A DNA stretch of 19,033 bases from JBGPGW01 sp041484095 (GTDB lineage: Bacteria; Pseudomonadota; Alphaproteobacteria; CADEGL01), in the NCBI GenBank assembly GCA_041484095.1, contig JBGPGW010000032.1:1-19033 (forward strand), written 5' to 3'. Made by a program: the position numbers and the translations under genes. How positions within the stretch are numbered: the first letter of the stretch is position 1; the number at the start of each line of letters is the position of its first letter. Shown here piece after piece: positions 1-8,794 of this stretch. The notes below the pieces were generated by a model. The model had not been told where the DNA came from, ran no database searches, and worked only from the letters and a program-made list of their open reading frames with translations.

Positions 1-2
1 AA

Positions 3-79
3 TGGCGCGCCCGGCGAGACTCGAACTCACGACCTCTAGCTCCGGAGGCTAGCGCTCTATCCAACTGAGCTACGGGCGC
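3..79 (-). tRNA. tRNA-Arg (anticodon CCG)
   Basis: The reverse strand folds into a complete 77-nt cloverleaf. The acceptor stem is GCGCCCG/CGGGCGC with discriminator G and an encoded CCA at the 3' end. The D arm is GCTC...GAGC. The anticodon stem is CTAGC/GCTAG around the loop CTCCGGA, giving anticodon CCG (plus-strand 43-45). The T arm is GTGAG-TTCGAGT-CTCGC. Anticodon CCG reads the CGG arginine codon, which suits a GC-rich genome. I see no integrase gene or duplicated 3' end nearby, so there is no sign that it serves as an attachment site here. Confidence 0.96.
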
Positions 80-90
80 GCGTGGCGCTC

Positions 91-118
91 AAGTTACGGG
101 AATCGGCGGCAATGTCCA
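91..118 (-). promoter_or_regulatory. Possible promoter of the tRNA-Arg gene
   Basis: On the minus strand TGGACA (plus-strand 113-118) resembles a -35 box and TAACTT (91-96) is a weak -10 box. They are 16 bases apart, and the -10 lies about 11 bases before the mature tRNA 5' end. The -35 matches TTGACA at five of six positions; the -10 match is poor. This is motif reading only. Confidence 0.3.
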
Positions 119-325
119 GAGAGGGCCAGGAATTGGTCCCGCGATGCGGGCTCTCGCCGGGGTTTGGGTCTTTTGAGGTATTCTCAACCGCCTCTTGGCG
201 AAGCTCGGCGATGCCGCCCACCGTCCTGGCCGGCCGATGTCGGCGCCCGGCCTCCCGCGCCGGCACTGACGCTGGTCTCTCCACCCGCTAAGATCGACGG
301 CATCGTCATTCACGGGGAGAGCGCC

Positions 326-1681
326 ATGAGCCTGCTGATCAAGAACGCGATCGTCCTGACGGTCGACCGCAAGGGCACGATCCACAACCCGGGCGCGATC
401 TTCATCGAGGGCAAGCGCATCGTCGATGTCGGGCCGAGCGATGCGGTCGCCGCGCGCCATGCGAACGCGGCGCGCATCGTCGACGGAAGCCGAAAGGTGG
501 TGGCGCCCGGTTTCGTCAACATCCATTCGCATGTCGGGTACACGATTTTCCGCGGCCGGTCCGAGGATGTCGGCTTCAAGGCGCCGACGGGCCTCTATTT
601 CCCGATGTCGACGGTCATGACGCCGGAGGATCGCGCGGCCTTGGGCGCGCTCAGCTATGTCGAGCTGCTGAGAAGCGGCTGCACCAGCGTGATGGAGCTC
701 GAGGAAGGCGTCGAAGTGCTCGCCCCCTTCGTCGAGCGGCTCGGCATCCGCAGCGCCATGGGCGAGATGCTCGGCGATGCCGATCCCGACCGGATGGTGA
801 AGGGCGAATTCGTCCACGATCCCGCCGCCAACGCGGCGCAGATGAAGCGCGCGACCGGCTTCGCCGAGCGCTGGCACAACAAGGCCGATGGGCGGATCAC
901 GGCGATCTTCGCACCCAACATGACCATCAGCTCCTCGGCGGCGCAGCTCCGCCAGGTCCGCGCGGCGGCCGACACGCTGGGCCTGCGGCTCACCATCCAT
1001 CTCGGCTGGAGCGAATTCGAACATACGACCGCGCGCAAGATCCACGGGACGGGCTCCTTCGAATTCGCGCGCGACAACGGGCTTCTCGGCCCCGACGTGG
1101 TGGCGACGCATTGCTACGTGGTGAGCGATGGCGACATCGACATCCTCGCGAAGTCGGGTGCGCATATCGCGCACTGCCCGCTCATGAACGCGTTCCGCGG
1201 CTTGATCGCGCCGGTCAACGCGTTTCGCAAGCGCGGCATCAATGTCGCCCTCGGCATCGACAACATGTTCGGCGACTATTTCGACGTGATCCGCTCGGCC
1301 GTCACCTGCGCGCGCATCAAGACCCAGGATCCCGTGGCGCTTCTGTCGACCGACGCGCTGGAAATGGCGACGATGGGCGGTGCCCGCGCCATGGGAATGG
1401 AGAAGGAGATCGGCTCGCTCGAGGTCGGCAAGCGCGCCGATCTCATCGTGCTCGACTACCGGGCGCTCGGGCTTCAGCCGGTGCTCGATCCCGTCCAGAA
1501 CCTCGCCTATCACGCCCATGCGCGCGACGTGGAGATGGTCCTGGTCGATGGCCGCGTCCTGGTCGATGGCGGCGAGATCAAGACGGTCGATCGCCTCGGG
1601 GTCATCGACGAGGCCGAACGCGCATCCACCAGCGCCTGGGCGCGCTTCGAGAAGAAGTACGGCGGCCCGGTCGCCGCCTGA
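326..1681 (+). CDS. Amidohydrolase-superfamily metal-dependent hydrolase (ATZ/TRZ, chlorohydrolase-like)
   Basis: The protein has 451 residues, the usual size for cytosolic amidohydrolases that deaminate or dechlorinate heterocycles or nucleosides. The expected metal ligands are visible: His67-Ser-His69 after the first barrel strand, His225 (followed by Glu230), His262 in a THCY segment, and Asp312 in a GIDN segment. A small beta-sandwich formed by the N-terminal ~60 residues (MSLLIKNAIVLTVD) and the C-terminal LEVGKRADLIVLD block is typical of the ATZ/TRZ and S-adenosylhomocysteine/methylthioadenosine deaminase group. The start is ATG 326, with GGGGAGA five bases upstream; an upstream in-frame extension lacks a ribosome site and family similarity. 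It stands alone, between a tRNA gene and a convergent hydrolase gene, so context does not reveal the substrate. The fold is secure; the substrate is unknown. Confidence 0.88.
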   Translation: MSLLIKNAIVLTVDRKGTIHNPGAIFIEGKRIVDVGPSDAVAARHANAARIVDGSRKVVAPGFVNIHSHVGYTIFRGRSEDVGFKAPTGLYFPMSTVMTPEDRAALGALSYVELLRSGCTSVMELEEGVEVLAPFVERLGIRSAMGEMLGDADPDRMVKGEFVHDPAANAAQMKRATGFAERWHNKADGRITAIFAPNMTISSSAAQLRQVRAAADTLGLRLTIHLGWSEFEHTTARKIHGTGSFEFARDNGLLGPDVVATHCYVVSDGDIDILAKSGAHIAHCPLMNAFRGLIAPVNAFRKRGINVALGIDNMFGDYFDVIRSAVTCARIKTQDPVALLSTDALEMATMGGARAMGMEKEIGSLEVGKRADLIVLDYRALGLQPVLDPVQNLAYHAHARDVEMVLVDGRVLVDGGEIKTVDRLGVIDEAERASTSAWARFEKKYGGPVAA

Positions 1682-1711
1682 GGAGAGGGCGGCGACGAGC
1701 GCGGCGGGCCG

Positions 1712-2743
1712 TCAGTTCGAGGGCGGCGGGCTTTCGTCTTTGGCGAAGAGCGCCTTGAGGCCGCGCGCGTCCGCCCCCGACGGCAAGGGTGCCTCCGGCC
1801 CGGCCGCGCGATTCTTGATCCAGAAGGCGATATCGTCGAGCACGAGTTCCGCCCGCAGGTCGCGCATCAGCATGTGATATCCGCCGGGGTAGACGGCGAG
1901 GCGGCGCGTACCCGCAGGGACAGGCGGCATCCGCTCGATCATGATCCGCGTCGGCTCCTTGGGGATGACGTCGTCTTTTTCGCCGTAGAGAATCAGGGAA
2001 GGCGTGCGGAAGGCGCGCGCGCCGTCGAGGGCGTCGTCCATCAGATTCGCCAAACCCCAGATCGCGTCAACGCGCGTTTCCTTGATGACCAGGGGGTCGC
2101 GCGAGAGTTTCTTCAGCATCTCGATATTGTCGGAAGGCGTGATGTCGAGGCCTCGGCCCGAAAACGTCATCCATGGCACCGTCCGGACCGACAGCCAGAG
2201 TGCAACCCGCTTGCCGAGATCCATGGTCGCACGGCCCCAGACGGCGGGGGCCACGAGGACGACGCCGTCCGCTTGTGGTGCTGTGTCCCTCGCCATGGCG
2301 GCGAGAATGACGCCCCCGCCCATGCTTTCCCCCAAAAGGATCAACGGCACGCCGGGATGCGTCCGGCGGATCAATGTCATTGCCGTCGCGAGGTCGTCGA
2401 GGAGCGCCGCCTCGCCCGGCCAATAACCGCGGTTCGGCGCCCCGCCGAATCCGCGCTGATCGTAAGCATAGGTCGCGATGCCTTGTTTCCGCAAAAAGGC
2501 CGCGGGCTCGTCGAACGCGTTCGAATAGTCGTTGAAGCCGTGGAGCGCGAGGATGACCGCGACCGGAGGCTCCTCGGGCACCCAGCGGCGCAAGGGAAGC
2601 ACGGCACCGTCCGGCATCGTGAGGCCGTCGGAGGCGACGGCCGGCTCCGCGATCCGCGGGCCCGGAGATTTGATGTTGGGCGCGCATGCGCACGCCATGA
2701 GCAGAACGAGGCATGACGCCAATCGCCCGAGGCGAGACGTCAC
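1712..2743 (-). CDS. Alpha/beta-hydrolase lipoprotein (lysophospholipase/monoacylglycerol lipase-like)
   Basis: This 343-residue protein begins with a lipoprotein signal peptide: a charged start, a hydrophobic LASCLVLLMAC stretch and a lipobox LMAC with Cys18 as the likely lipidated residue. The remainder is an alpha/beta-hydrolase of the Hydrolase_4/PldB type: oxyanion motif LHGFND (67-72), nucleophile elbow GESMGG with Ser140, acidic residue Asp257 or Asp258 in LYGEKDD, and His290 in GGYHM. It probably cleaves lysophospholipids, monoacylglycerols or other esters on the outer face of the inner membrane or in the periplasm. The start is GTG 2743, which overlaps the stop codon of the upstream ABC ATPase gene in a GTGA tetranucleotide, so translation is probably coupled. 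It converges with the amidohydrolase gene, 30 bases from its stop. Class is confident; substrate is not known. Confidence 0.87.
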   Translation of the reverse strand: MTSRLGRLASCLVLLMACACAPNIKSPGPRIAEPAVASDGLTMPDGAVLPLRRWVPEEPPVAVILALHGFNDYSNAFDEPAAFLRKQGIATYAYDQRGFGGAPNRGYWPGEAALLDDLATAMTLIRRTHPGVPLILLGESMGGGVILAAMARDTAPQADGVVLVAPAVWGRATMDLGKRVALWLSVRTVPWMTFSGRGLDITPSDNIEMLKKLSRDPLVIKETRVDAIWGLANLMDDALDGARAFRTPSLILYGEKDDVIPKEPTRIMIERMPPVPAGTRRLAVYPGGYHMLMRDLRAELVLDDIAFWIKNRAAGPEAPLPSGADARGLKALFAKDESPPPSN

Positions 2744-3717
2744 GGCCCGTTGCCGGCGTGCGGAGCGGAGCCGGTCAGATCGAGAAAGATGTCCTCGAGC
2801 TTGCTCTCTTCCGTCGTCAGATCGGCGATGGTGTAGCCGGCCCCGCGGACGGCGTCGAGAATGCTGCGGATCCGCGTGCGGCTCGGCTGGTAACGGAAGA
2901 TCATGCGGCGCGGCGGAAGGATCTCGACCACGACGCCGTCGAGCGAAGCCGGTGGGGTGCGAATCTCCTCGGCGACCGTGATCGCCATTTCCTTGCGGTC
3001 GACGCGCTTCAGCAGCGTCTCGGTGCGGTCGTGGGCGACGACGCGTCCGCGATCGATGATCGCGATGCGGTCGCAAAGTTGTTCGGCTTCCTCGAGATAA
3101 TGGGTGGTGAGGAGAATCGTGGTGCCGCTCGCGTTGAGCGCGCGCACATAGGACCATAATTGCCGCCGAAGCTCGACGTCGACGCCGGCCGTCGGCTCGT
3201 CGAGCACGAGAATCGGCGGGCTGTGCACCATCGCCTTCGCGACGAGTAGGCGCCGGCGCATGCCGCCGGAGAGGCTTCGCGCGTAGGAATCCGCCCTGTC
3301 GGATAGGGCGAGGGCCTCGAGAATCTCGTTGGTGCGCCGCTTGCGCCGCGGGACGCCATAGAGCCCGGCATGAAGTTCGAGCAGCTCGCGCGGCGTGAAG
3401 AACGGATCGATATTGAGTTCCTGAGGGACGACCCCGATCACCGCGCGGGCGAGCCGGGGCGCCTTGTCGATATCGATCCCCCAGACCGTGACCTGCCCCG
3501 CGGTTTTGATCGCAAGGCCCGCCAGGATGTTGATGAACGTCGACTTCCCGGCACCGTTCGGGCCAAGGAGGCCGAAGATCGAGCCGCTGTGAACCGCGAG
3601 ATCGATCCCCGCCAAGGCCTCGCGCACCGGGTGGTGCCGCCCGCCCTTGTAAGTTTTGCGGAGGCCGCGGACATCGATCGCGAGCGCTGGGCCCTCTCGG
3701 TTCTCGACGGATGGCAT
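2740..3717 (-). CDS. ABC transporter ATP-binding protein (ABC-2 / DrrA-like exporter type)
   Basis: The 325-residue protein is one nucleotide-binding domain plus a C-terminal extension of about 90 residues. Walker A is GPNGAGKST (52-60), the Q-loop glutamine is Gln99, the signature is LSGGM (149-153), Walker B ends in Asp173-Glu174 (LVLDEPTAGVD) and the H-loop is His206 in TTHYLEEAEQ. The long loop after Walker A and the C-terminal region are typical of ATPases that pair with ABC-2 permeases to export drugs, lipids or polysaccharides. The start chosen is ATG 3717, because similarity begins a few residues later; a longer reading from 3789 looks like leader sequence. No strong ribosome site precedes either. 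The next gene overlaps it and encodes a lipoprotein hydrolase; no permease gene lies next to it in this window. The ATPase call is secure; the transported substrate is unknown. Confidence 0.92.
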   Translation of the reverse strand: MPSVENREGPALAIDVRGLRKTYKGGRHHPVREALAGIDLAVHSGSIFGLLGPNGAGKSTFINILAGLAIKTAGQVTVWGIDIDKAPRLARAVIGVVPQELNIDPFFTPRELLELHAGLYGVPRRKRRTNEILEALALSDRADSYARSLSGGMRRRLLVAKAMVHSPPILVLDEPTAGVDVELRRQLWSYVRALNASGTTILLTTHYLEEAEQLCDRIAIIDRGRVVAHDRTETLLKRVDRKEMAITVAEEIRTPPASLDGVVVEILPPRRMIFRYQPSRTRIRSILDAVRGAGYTIADLTTEESKLEDIFLDLTGSAPHAGNGP

Positions 3718-3771
3718 CAGTGAGACGGACCCTTTCAAGTCGTGCAGAGGCTCATCCTTGCGTGGTAAGGG

Positions 3772-3799
3772 TTGATGGCCCCACGGCAATGCGTATCAT
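3772..3799 (+). promoter_or_regulatory. Candidate sigma70-type promoter for the zinc-finger/polA genes
   Basis: TTGATG (3772-3777) and TATCAT (3794-3799) are separated by 16 bases. TATCAT matches the -10 consensus at five of six positions and TTGATG matches the -35 at four. Transcription would begin near 3806, about 30 bases before the zinc-finger ATG. It lies in the 120-base divergent region shared with the ABC ATPase gene. Confidence 0.42.
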
Positions 3800-3837
3800 C
3801 CGGCCGCTTGGGGGGTCAACGGAACGGGAGCGCGCGA

Positions 3838-4029
3838 ATGGCCGAAGCAACGCAAGCGCCGGAGGTCATCGACGTCGATTCGGCAAATGTCTCCTGCGAT
3901 GGCGGCGGAGGCGCGCTCGGCCATCCGCTGGTCTATCTCGCGATCGGGCCCAAGGGCTGGGTCGAATGCCCCTATTGCGACCGGCGATTCGTGCTCAAGG
4001 CCGGCGGCGGCGCCCGCGGCGCCCACTGA
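3838..4029 (+). CDS. CHCC-type zinc-finger domain protein
   Basis: This 63-residue protein carries the zinc-finger pattern of the zf-CHCC family: Cys20, His29 (GHPLVYL), Cys44 and Cys47 (CPYC), spaced C-x8-H-x14-C-x2-C. The family includes small alphaproteobacterial proteins related to the C-terminal domain of the mitochondrial complex I subunit NDUFS6, so a role in binding zinc near respiratory complex I or in assembly is plausible but not proven here. The start is ATG 3838, preceded by GGGAG ten bases upstream; the first 18 residues are a variable acidic stretch. It lies 72 bases before polA on the same strand, and the two probably share a promoter. Family assignment is confident; function is inferred from relatives. 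Confidence 0.85.
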   Translation: MAEATQAPEVIDVDSANVSCDGGGGALGHPLVYLAIGPKGWVECPYCDRRFVLKAGGGARGAH

Positions 4030-4101
4030 AGCGGTGCCGCCGCGCTCGACTCCCGTGGGCGGTTCCGGCAAGGTGCCGAGATCAACAACAAAGCCGTGGC
4101 C

Positions 4102-6897
4102 ATGGCACGATCGAACCCCGCCAAGGACGGCGCCCCGCGTCACGTCTACCTGATCGACGGGTCCGGCTATATCTTCCGCGCGTTCCACGCCCTGCCGCCA
4201 ATGACGCGATCGGACGGCACGCCGGTGAATGCCGTCTACGGCTTCACGACCATGCTGCTCAAGGTCCGGGACGAGACCGACGCGGATTGCGTCGCCGTCA
4301 TCTTCGATACCTCGCGCAAGAGCTTCCGCACTGAAATCTACTCGGAATACAAGGCTCACCGACCTGAGCCGCCCGAGGAGCTGATTCCGCAATTTGCCCT
4401 CATCCGCGATGCGACGCGCGCACTCAACCTTCCGGCCGTGGAGCTGAATGGATTCGAGGCCGACGATCTCATCGCGACCTATGCGCGCCGCGCGGTCGAG
4501 GCCGGCGCGGATGTGACGATCGTGTCCTCGGACAAGGACCTGATGCAGCTCGTCGGCGACCGCGTCACGATGTTCGATCCCGTCAAGAACAAGCGCATCG
4601 GGCCGGCCGAAGTGACGGAACGCTTCGGCGTCGGCCCGGATAAGGTCGTCGATGTCCAGGCCCTGGCCGGCGACAGTTCGGACAACGTTCCCGGCGTGCC
4701 GGGCATCGGCGTCAAGACGGCCGCGGAGCTCATCAACACATACGGCGACCTCGATACGCTGCTCGCGCGGGCGGGGGAGATCAAGCAGCCGAAACGGCGC
4801 GAGAAATTGATCGAATTCGCGGACCAGGCGCGCATGTCGCGCGAACTGGTGCGCCTCAGGGCCGACGTGCCGGCCAAGGAGCCGCTCGAGGCATTCCGCG
4901 TGAAGCCGCCCGACGGCCCCACGCTCGCAGCGTTTCTCAAGGCGCAGGATTTCAAGTCGCTCCTGGCGCGGATCGGCGACCGCTTCGGCAGAGTGGAGGG
5001 CGAGGCCGCGCCGCCGCGCGCCGTCCAGGCCGCGAAGCCGGCGAAGACGAGTTACGAACTGGTCCAGACGCTGCCGGCGCTCAAGGAATGGGTCGCGCGG
5101 GCCCAGGCGGCGGGGGCCGTGGCCTTCGATACGGAGACGACGTCGCTCGATGCGATGCGCGCATCGCTCGTGGGCGTGTCGCTCGCCATCGAGCCCGGTC
5201 ATGCGTGCTATGTGCCGCTCGGCCACCGTTCGCCGGCGGCGCAGGGCAGCCTCGATCTCGGCGCCGAGGATGCGGCCCTGCCGAAGCAGATTCCGTTGGC
5301 GCAAGCGCTCCAGGTGCTGAAGCCGCTACTCGCAGATCCGGCCGTGCTCAAGATCGGCCACAACATCAAATACGACATGCTGGTTCTGGCGCGTGCGTCC
5401 TACGACCTCCGCATCACGCCGGTCGAGGACAGCATGGTTCTGTCCTACGTCCTCGAGAGCGGCCAGCACGGCCACGGCATGGACGAGCTCGCCAGGCTTC
5501 ACCTCGGCCATGAGACGATCAAATACGATGACGTCACCGGCACGGGGAAGGCTCAGGTGACGTTCGACCGTGTCGGGATCGAGGCGGCGCGCGACTACGC
5601 CGCCGAAGACGCCGACATCACCTTGCGTCTCTACCGGCTTCTCAAGCCCCGGCTGGTCGAGGGGCATGCGGTCGCGCTTTACGAGACCATGGAGCGGCGT
5701 CTCATCCCCGTGATCGTGGAGATGGAGCGGGCCGGCATCAAGGTCGATGTCGGGGAGCTCAATCGGTTGAGCGTGGATTTCGCCGGCCGCATCGCAACGC
5801 TCGAGAAAGAGATTCATCGGCTCGCCGGGCGCCCGTTCAATATCGGCTCGCCCAAGCAATTGGGCGAGGTGATGTTCGATGAGCTCGGCTTGGGTGCGGG
5901 CAAGCGCAGCAACAAGACGGGCGCCTACGGCACGGGCGCCGACGTGCTCGAGGATCTCGCGGCCATCGGCCACGATCTGCCGGCGCGCGTGCTCGACTGG
6001 CGTCAGCTCTCGAAACTCAAGAGCACCTACACCGATGCGCTTGTCGGGCAGATCAACCCGGAGACCGGCCGCGTCCACACCTCGTTCGCCATGGCCGTCG
6101 CCAACACCGGCCGGCTGAGCTCGACCGACCCGAATCTTCAAAATATTCCGGTCCGGACCGAGGAGGGGCGGAAGATCCGCCGGGCTTTCGTGGCGGAGCG
6201 GGGGATGACCCTTCTTTCCCTCGACTACTCCCAGATCGAACTCAGGCTTCTTGCCGATGTCGCCGATATTCCCGCGCTCAAGGACGCGTTTCGCCAGGGA
6301 ATCGACATTCACGCGCTGACGGCGAGCCAGGTGTTCGGCGAGCCCGTCAAAGGCATGAGCGCCGAGACGCGCCGGCGCGCGAAGGCCATCAATTTCGGGA
6401 TTATTTACGGCATCAGCGCCTTCGGGCTCGCGCGCCAGCTCGGCATTCCTCACGGCGACGCAGCGCGCTACATCAAGGCCTATTTCGAACGCTATCCCGG
6501 CATTCGCGACTACATGGAACGGATGCGGGAGTTCTGCCGCAAACACGGCTATGTCGTGACCCTGTTCGGCCGGCGGATCCATCTGCCGGGGATCAACGAC
6601 AAGAACCCGGCGCGGCGCGGCTTCGCGGAGCGACAGGCGATCAACGCGCCTCTCCAGGGCGCGGCGGCCGACATCATCAAGCGCGCCATGGTCCGTGTGC
6701 CCGAAGCGCTTCGGTCCAACCGCCTCAAAGGGCGCATGCTGCTCCAGGTGCACGACGAGCTTCTGTTCGAAGTGCCGGTATCCGAAGTCGACAAGACGAC
6801 GAAGGTCATCACGCGAATCATGGAGAATGCCGCGCATCTCTCCGTCCCGCTCGTCGTCGACGCGGGTGCGGCGGACAACTGGGCGGACGCGCATTAG
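4102..6897 (+). CDS. polA: DNA polymerase I
   Basis: The product has 931 residues, against 928 for the E. coli enzyme, and fills RNA-primer gaps and repair patches during replication. Three domains are present. The 5'-3' nuclease (about 14-300) has YLIDGSGYIFRAF, EADDLI, SSDKDLMQL and GDSSDNVPGVPGIG. The 3'-5' proofreading domain (about 320-520) retains its acidic residues: Asp343 and Glu345 in FDTET, the Asp of HNIKYD and the Asp of AAEDAD, so proofreading is probably active. The polymerase domain has motif A with Asp708 (LDYSQIELR), motif B with Lys761 and Tyr769 (RRAKAINFGIIYG) and motif C His884-Asp885-Glu886. The start is ATG 4102; GTG 4096, two codons upstream, is an alternative and neither has a clear ribosome site. 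It converges with pckA. Confidence 0.98.
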   Translation: MARSNPAKDGAPRHVYLIDGSGYIFRAFHALPPMTRSDGTPVNAVYGFTTMLLKVRDETDADCVAVIFDTSRKSFRTEIYSEYKAHRPEPPEELIPQFALIRDATRALNLPAVELNGFEADDLIATYARRAVEAGADVTIVSSDKDLMQLVGDRVTMFDPVKNKRIGPAEVTERFGVGPDKVVDVQALAGDSSDNVPGVPGIGVKTAAELINTYGDLDTLLARAGEIKQPKRREKLIEFADQARMSRELVRLRADVPAKEPLEAFRVKPPDGPTLAAFLKAQDFKSLLARIGDRFGRVEGEAAPPRAVQAAKPAKTSYELVQTLPALKEWVARAQAAGAVAFDTETTSLDAMRASLVGVSLAIEPGHACYVPLGHRSPAAQGSLDLGAEDAALPKQIPLAQALQVLKPLLADPAVLKIGHNIKYDMLVLARASYDLRITPVEDSMVLSYVLESGQHGHGMDELARLHLGHETIKYDDVTGTGKAQVTFDRVGIEAARDYAAEDADITLRLYRLLKPRLVEGHAVALYETMERRLIPVIVEMERAGIKVDVGELNRLSVDFAGRIATLEKEIHRLAGRPFNIGSPKQLGEVMFDELGLGAGKRSNKTGAYGTGADVLEDLAAIGHDLPARVLDWRQLSKLKSTYTDALVGQINPETGRVHTSFAMAVANTGRLSSTDPNLQNIPVRTEEGRKIRRAFVAERGMTLLSLDYSQIELRLLADVADIPALKDAFRQGIDIHALTASQVFGEPVKGMSAETRRRAKAINFGIIYGISAFGLARQLGIPHGDAARYIKAYFERYPGIRDYMERMREFCRKHGYVVTLFGRRIHLPGINDKNPARRGFAERQAINAPLQGAAADIIKRAMVRVPEALRSNRLKGRMLLQVHDELLFEVPVSEVDKTTKVITRIMENAAHLSVPLVVDAGAADNWADAH

Positions 6898-6931
6898 TCC
6901 GCCGAGGATTTCTCCGGAATGCCGCAATGCG

Positions 6932-6955
6932 CCGCGGCACGCGTTGACGCCGCGG
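6932..6955. terminator. Stem-loop between the convergent polA and pckA genes
   Basis: CCGCGGC (6932-6938) and GCCGCGG (6949-6955) form a seven-pair, all-GC stem with a ten-base loop, in the 82 bases between the two convergent stop codons. Its position suits a bidirectional terminator, but neither strand has a T-run after the stem, so any intrinsic termination would be weak. Confidence 0.3.
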
Positions 6956-6979
6956 GGGTTGCCATCATCGAGCCTTGAT

Positions 6980-8590
6980 CTAGGCGGCGGCGCGGACCGC
7001 GGCGGCCTTGACCTTCTCGTCGACCTGACCTTCGAACTGCTTGAAATTGGCCTCGAAGCGTTTTGCGACCTCGTGCGCCGTTTTGTCGTAGGCCTGCTTG
7101 TCGCTCCAGGTGTTCTTGGGGTTGAGCACCTCGGACGGCACGTCGGGGCACGCCTCCGGCACGTGAACGCCGAAATTGGGATCGGGCTTCTTCGCCACCT
7201 GCGCAAGCCGGCCGTCGAGGGCCGCGCGCACCATCGCGCGGGTATAGGCGATCTGCATGCGCGTCCCGACGCCGTAGGCGCCGCCCGTCCAGCCCGTGTT
7301 CACGAGCCAGCACTTCGCGCCGTGGCGTGCCATCTTCTCGCCGAGAAGCTTGGCATAGACGGTCGGATTGCGGGGCATGAACGGTGCGCCGAAGCAGGTC
7401 GAGAACGTCGCCTGCGGCTCGTTCCCCAGGCCTTTTTCGGTGCCGGCCACGCGCGCCGTATAGCCCGAGAGGAAGTGATACATCGCCTGTTCGGGCGACA
7501 ATTGGCTGACGGGCGGCAGGACGCCGAAGGCATCGGCCGTGAGCATGACGATATTCTCGGGATGTCCGCCCATGCCCGTCGCGCTCGCATTCGGGATGAA
7601 ATCGATCGGATAGGACGCGCGCGTGTTCTCGGTCAGCGAGGAATCGTCGAGATCGAGGACGCGCCGTTCCGCATCGATCGTCACATTCTCGAGAATCGTG
7701 CCGAAGCGGCCGGTGGTCGCATGGATTTCCGGCTCGGCCGTCGGTGACAGCCGAATGACCTTCGCGTAACAGCCGCCCTCGAAATTGAACACGCCGCGTT
7801 CGGCCCAGCCGTGCTCGTCATCGCCGATCAGCGTGCGCGTGGCGTCGGCCGACAGCGTGGTCTTGCCCGTGCCGGACAGCCCGAAGAAGATCGCGGTGTC
7901 GCCGTTCGGTCCGATATTGGCCGAACAGTGCATCGGCAGGACGTTTCGCGCGGGCAGGAGATAATTGAGGATGGAGAACACCGATTTCTTGATCTCGCCG
8001 GCATAGGACGTGCCGCCGATGATGACCAGGCGCTCGGCGAAATTCACGATGACGAAGACTTCGGAGTTGGTTCCGTCTTCCTTGCCGCGCGCGTGAAAGC
8101 GCGGCGCCTGGATGATGGTGAACTCGGGTTCGAAGTCCGTGAGGTCCTCCGGTTTTGGCCGGATGAACATGTTGCGCGCGAACAGGCTATGCCATGCGGT
8201 TTCGGTGATGATGCGCACCTTGAGGCGGTAGGTCGGATCCGCACCCGCAAAAAGGTCCTGCACGAACAGGTCGCGGCCTTGGAGGTAGGCGAGCATGCGA
8301 TGATGAAGGCTCGAAAACCGTTCGGGCGTGATCGGCGCGTTGACGCGGCCCCACCAAACCGACTCGCGCGTTCCCGCATCCTCGACGATGAACTTGTCGT
8401 TGGGGGAGCGCCCGGTGTGGTGCCCGGTACGGACGACCAGCGAGCCGCCCGAAGCGAGGAGCCCTTCCCGGCGACGGATGGATTCCTCATAAAGGCCGGG
8501 GTGGCCAAGATTCCAATAGGCCGCATTGATATTGCGGATACCGTGGATCTCGAGCCCGTGTCGGCTCAAATGCGGACCCAACTGCTGCAC
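6980..8590 (-). CDS. pckA: Phosphoenolpyruvate carboxykinase (ATP)
   Basis: PckA converts oxaloacetate and ATP to PEP, ADP and CO2, the first committed step of gluconeogenesis. The 536-residue product is full length for the ATP-using family. Visible signatures are the substrate-binding RTGHHTGRSPNDKF (54-67, including Arg61), GGTSYAGEIKKSVF (192-205) with its active-site Tyr and Lys, the P-loop kinase-1a motif GLSGTGKTT (237-245) and the kinase-2 acidic motif GDDEH (256-260). It begins at GTG 8590, preceded by a strong AGGAGG six bases upstream, so the start is well supported. In many alphaproteobacteria pckA lies directly divergent from chvI, whose product can affect its expression. Here hugZ, cbtA and cbtB separate the two. 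The 204-base gap after the hugZ stop leaves room for its own promoter. Confidence 0.97.
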   Translation of the reverse strand: MQQLGPHLSRHGLEIHGIRNINAAYWNLGHPGLYEESIRRREGLLASGGSLVVRTGHHTGRSPNDKFIVEDAGTRESVWWGRVNAPITPERFSSLHHRMLAYLQGRDLFVQDLFAGADPTYRLKVRIITETAWHSLFARNMFIRPKPEDLTDFEPEFTIIQAPRFHARGKEDGTNSEVFVIVNFAERLVIIGGTSYAGEIKKSVFSILNYLLPARNVLPMHCSANIGPNGDTAIFFGLSGTGKTTLSADATRTLIGDDEHGWAERGVFNFEGGCYAKVIRLSPTAEPEIHATTGRFGTILENVTIDAERRVLDLDDSSLTENTRASYPIDFIPNASATGMGGHPENIVMLTADAFGVLPPVSQLSPEQAMYHFLSGYTARVAGTEKGLGNEPQATFSTCFGAPFMPRNPTVYAKLLGEKMARHGAKCWLVNTGWTGGAYGVGTRMQIAYTRAMVRAALDGRLAQVAKKPDPNFGVHVPEACPDVPSEVLNPKNTWSDKQAYDKTAHEVAKRFEANFKQFEGQVDEKVKAAAVRAAA

Positions 8591-8711
8591 GCCCTGCCTC
8601 CTCGTGGGTAAGATGATCCGACCCGGCGCGTCACGTGTTTTCTTGCCGGTTTAGCAGCGCTCTCGGCGCTTGCGTATGGATACTGGCCGGTTCAGATGTG
8701 GACTGTTCGAC

Positions 8712-8729
8712 CCCGGCACCATAGCCGGG
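8712..8729 (-). terminator. Weak stem-loop downstream of the hugZ-like gene
   Basis: CCCGGC (8712-8717) and GCCGGG (8724-8729) pair as a six-base stem with a six-base loop, 66 bases past the stop codon of the HugZ-like gene and 122 bases before pckA. No T-run follows on the minus strand. It could attenuate read-through into pckA or be a chance GC inverted repeat. Confidence 0.2.
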
Positions 8730-8794
8730 AGAACGCCGCCGGTGCAATGACTCGGCCGACATATCGTTTTTGCACTGCAACATCGTGCGGCATG

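Noticed and set aside
1..325. tRNA-Arg gene as an integration site for a mobile element
   Set aside because: No integrase, no repeated tRNA 3' end and no composition change are visible in the adjoining sequence; the neighbour is an ordinary amidohydrolase gene.
89..1519. Long minus-strand reading frame opposite the amidohydrolase gene
   Set aside because: It is antisense to a gene with clear catalytic motifs, its sequence is Arg/His/Asp-rich low-complexity translation typical of GC-rich reverse frames, and it overlaps the tRNA promoter region. No domain is visible.
3796..7206. Two long minus-strand reading frames (3796-5304 and 5326-7206) opposite polA
   Set aside because: Both are shadows of polA codon bias; the second also runs through the pckA 3' end in a different frame. 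Neither has recognisable motifs or a ribosome site.
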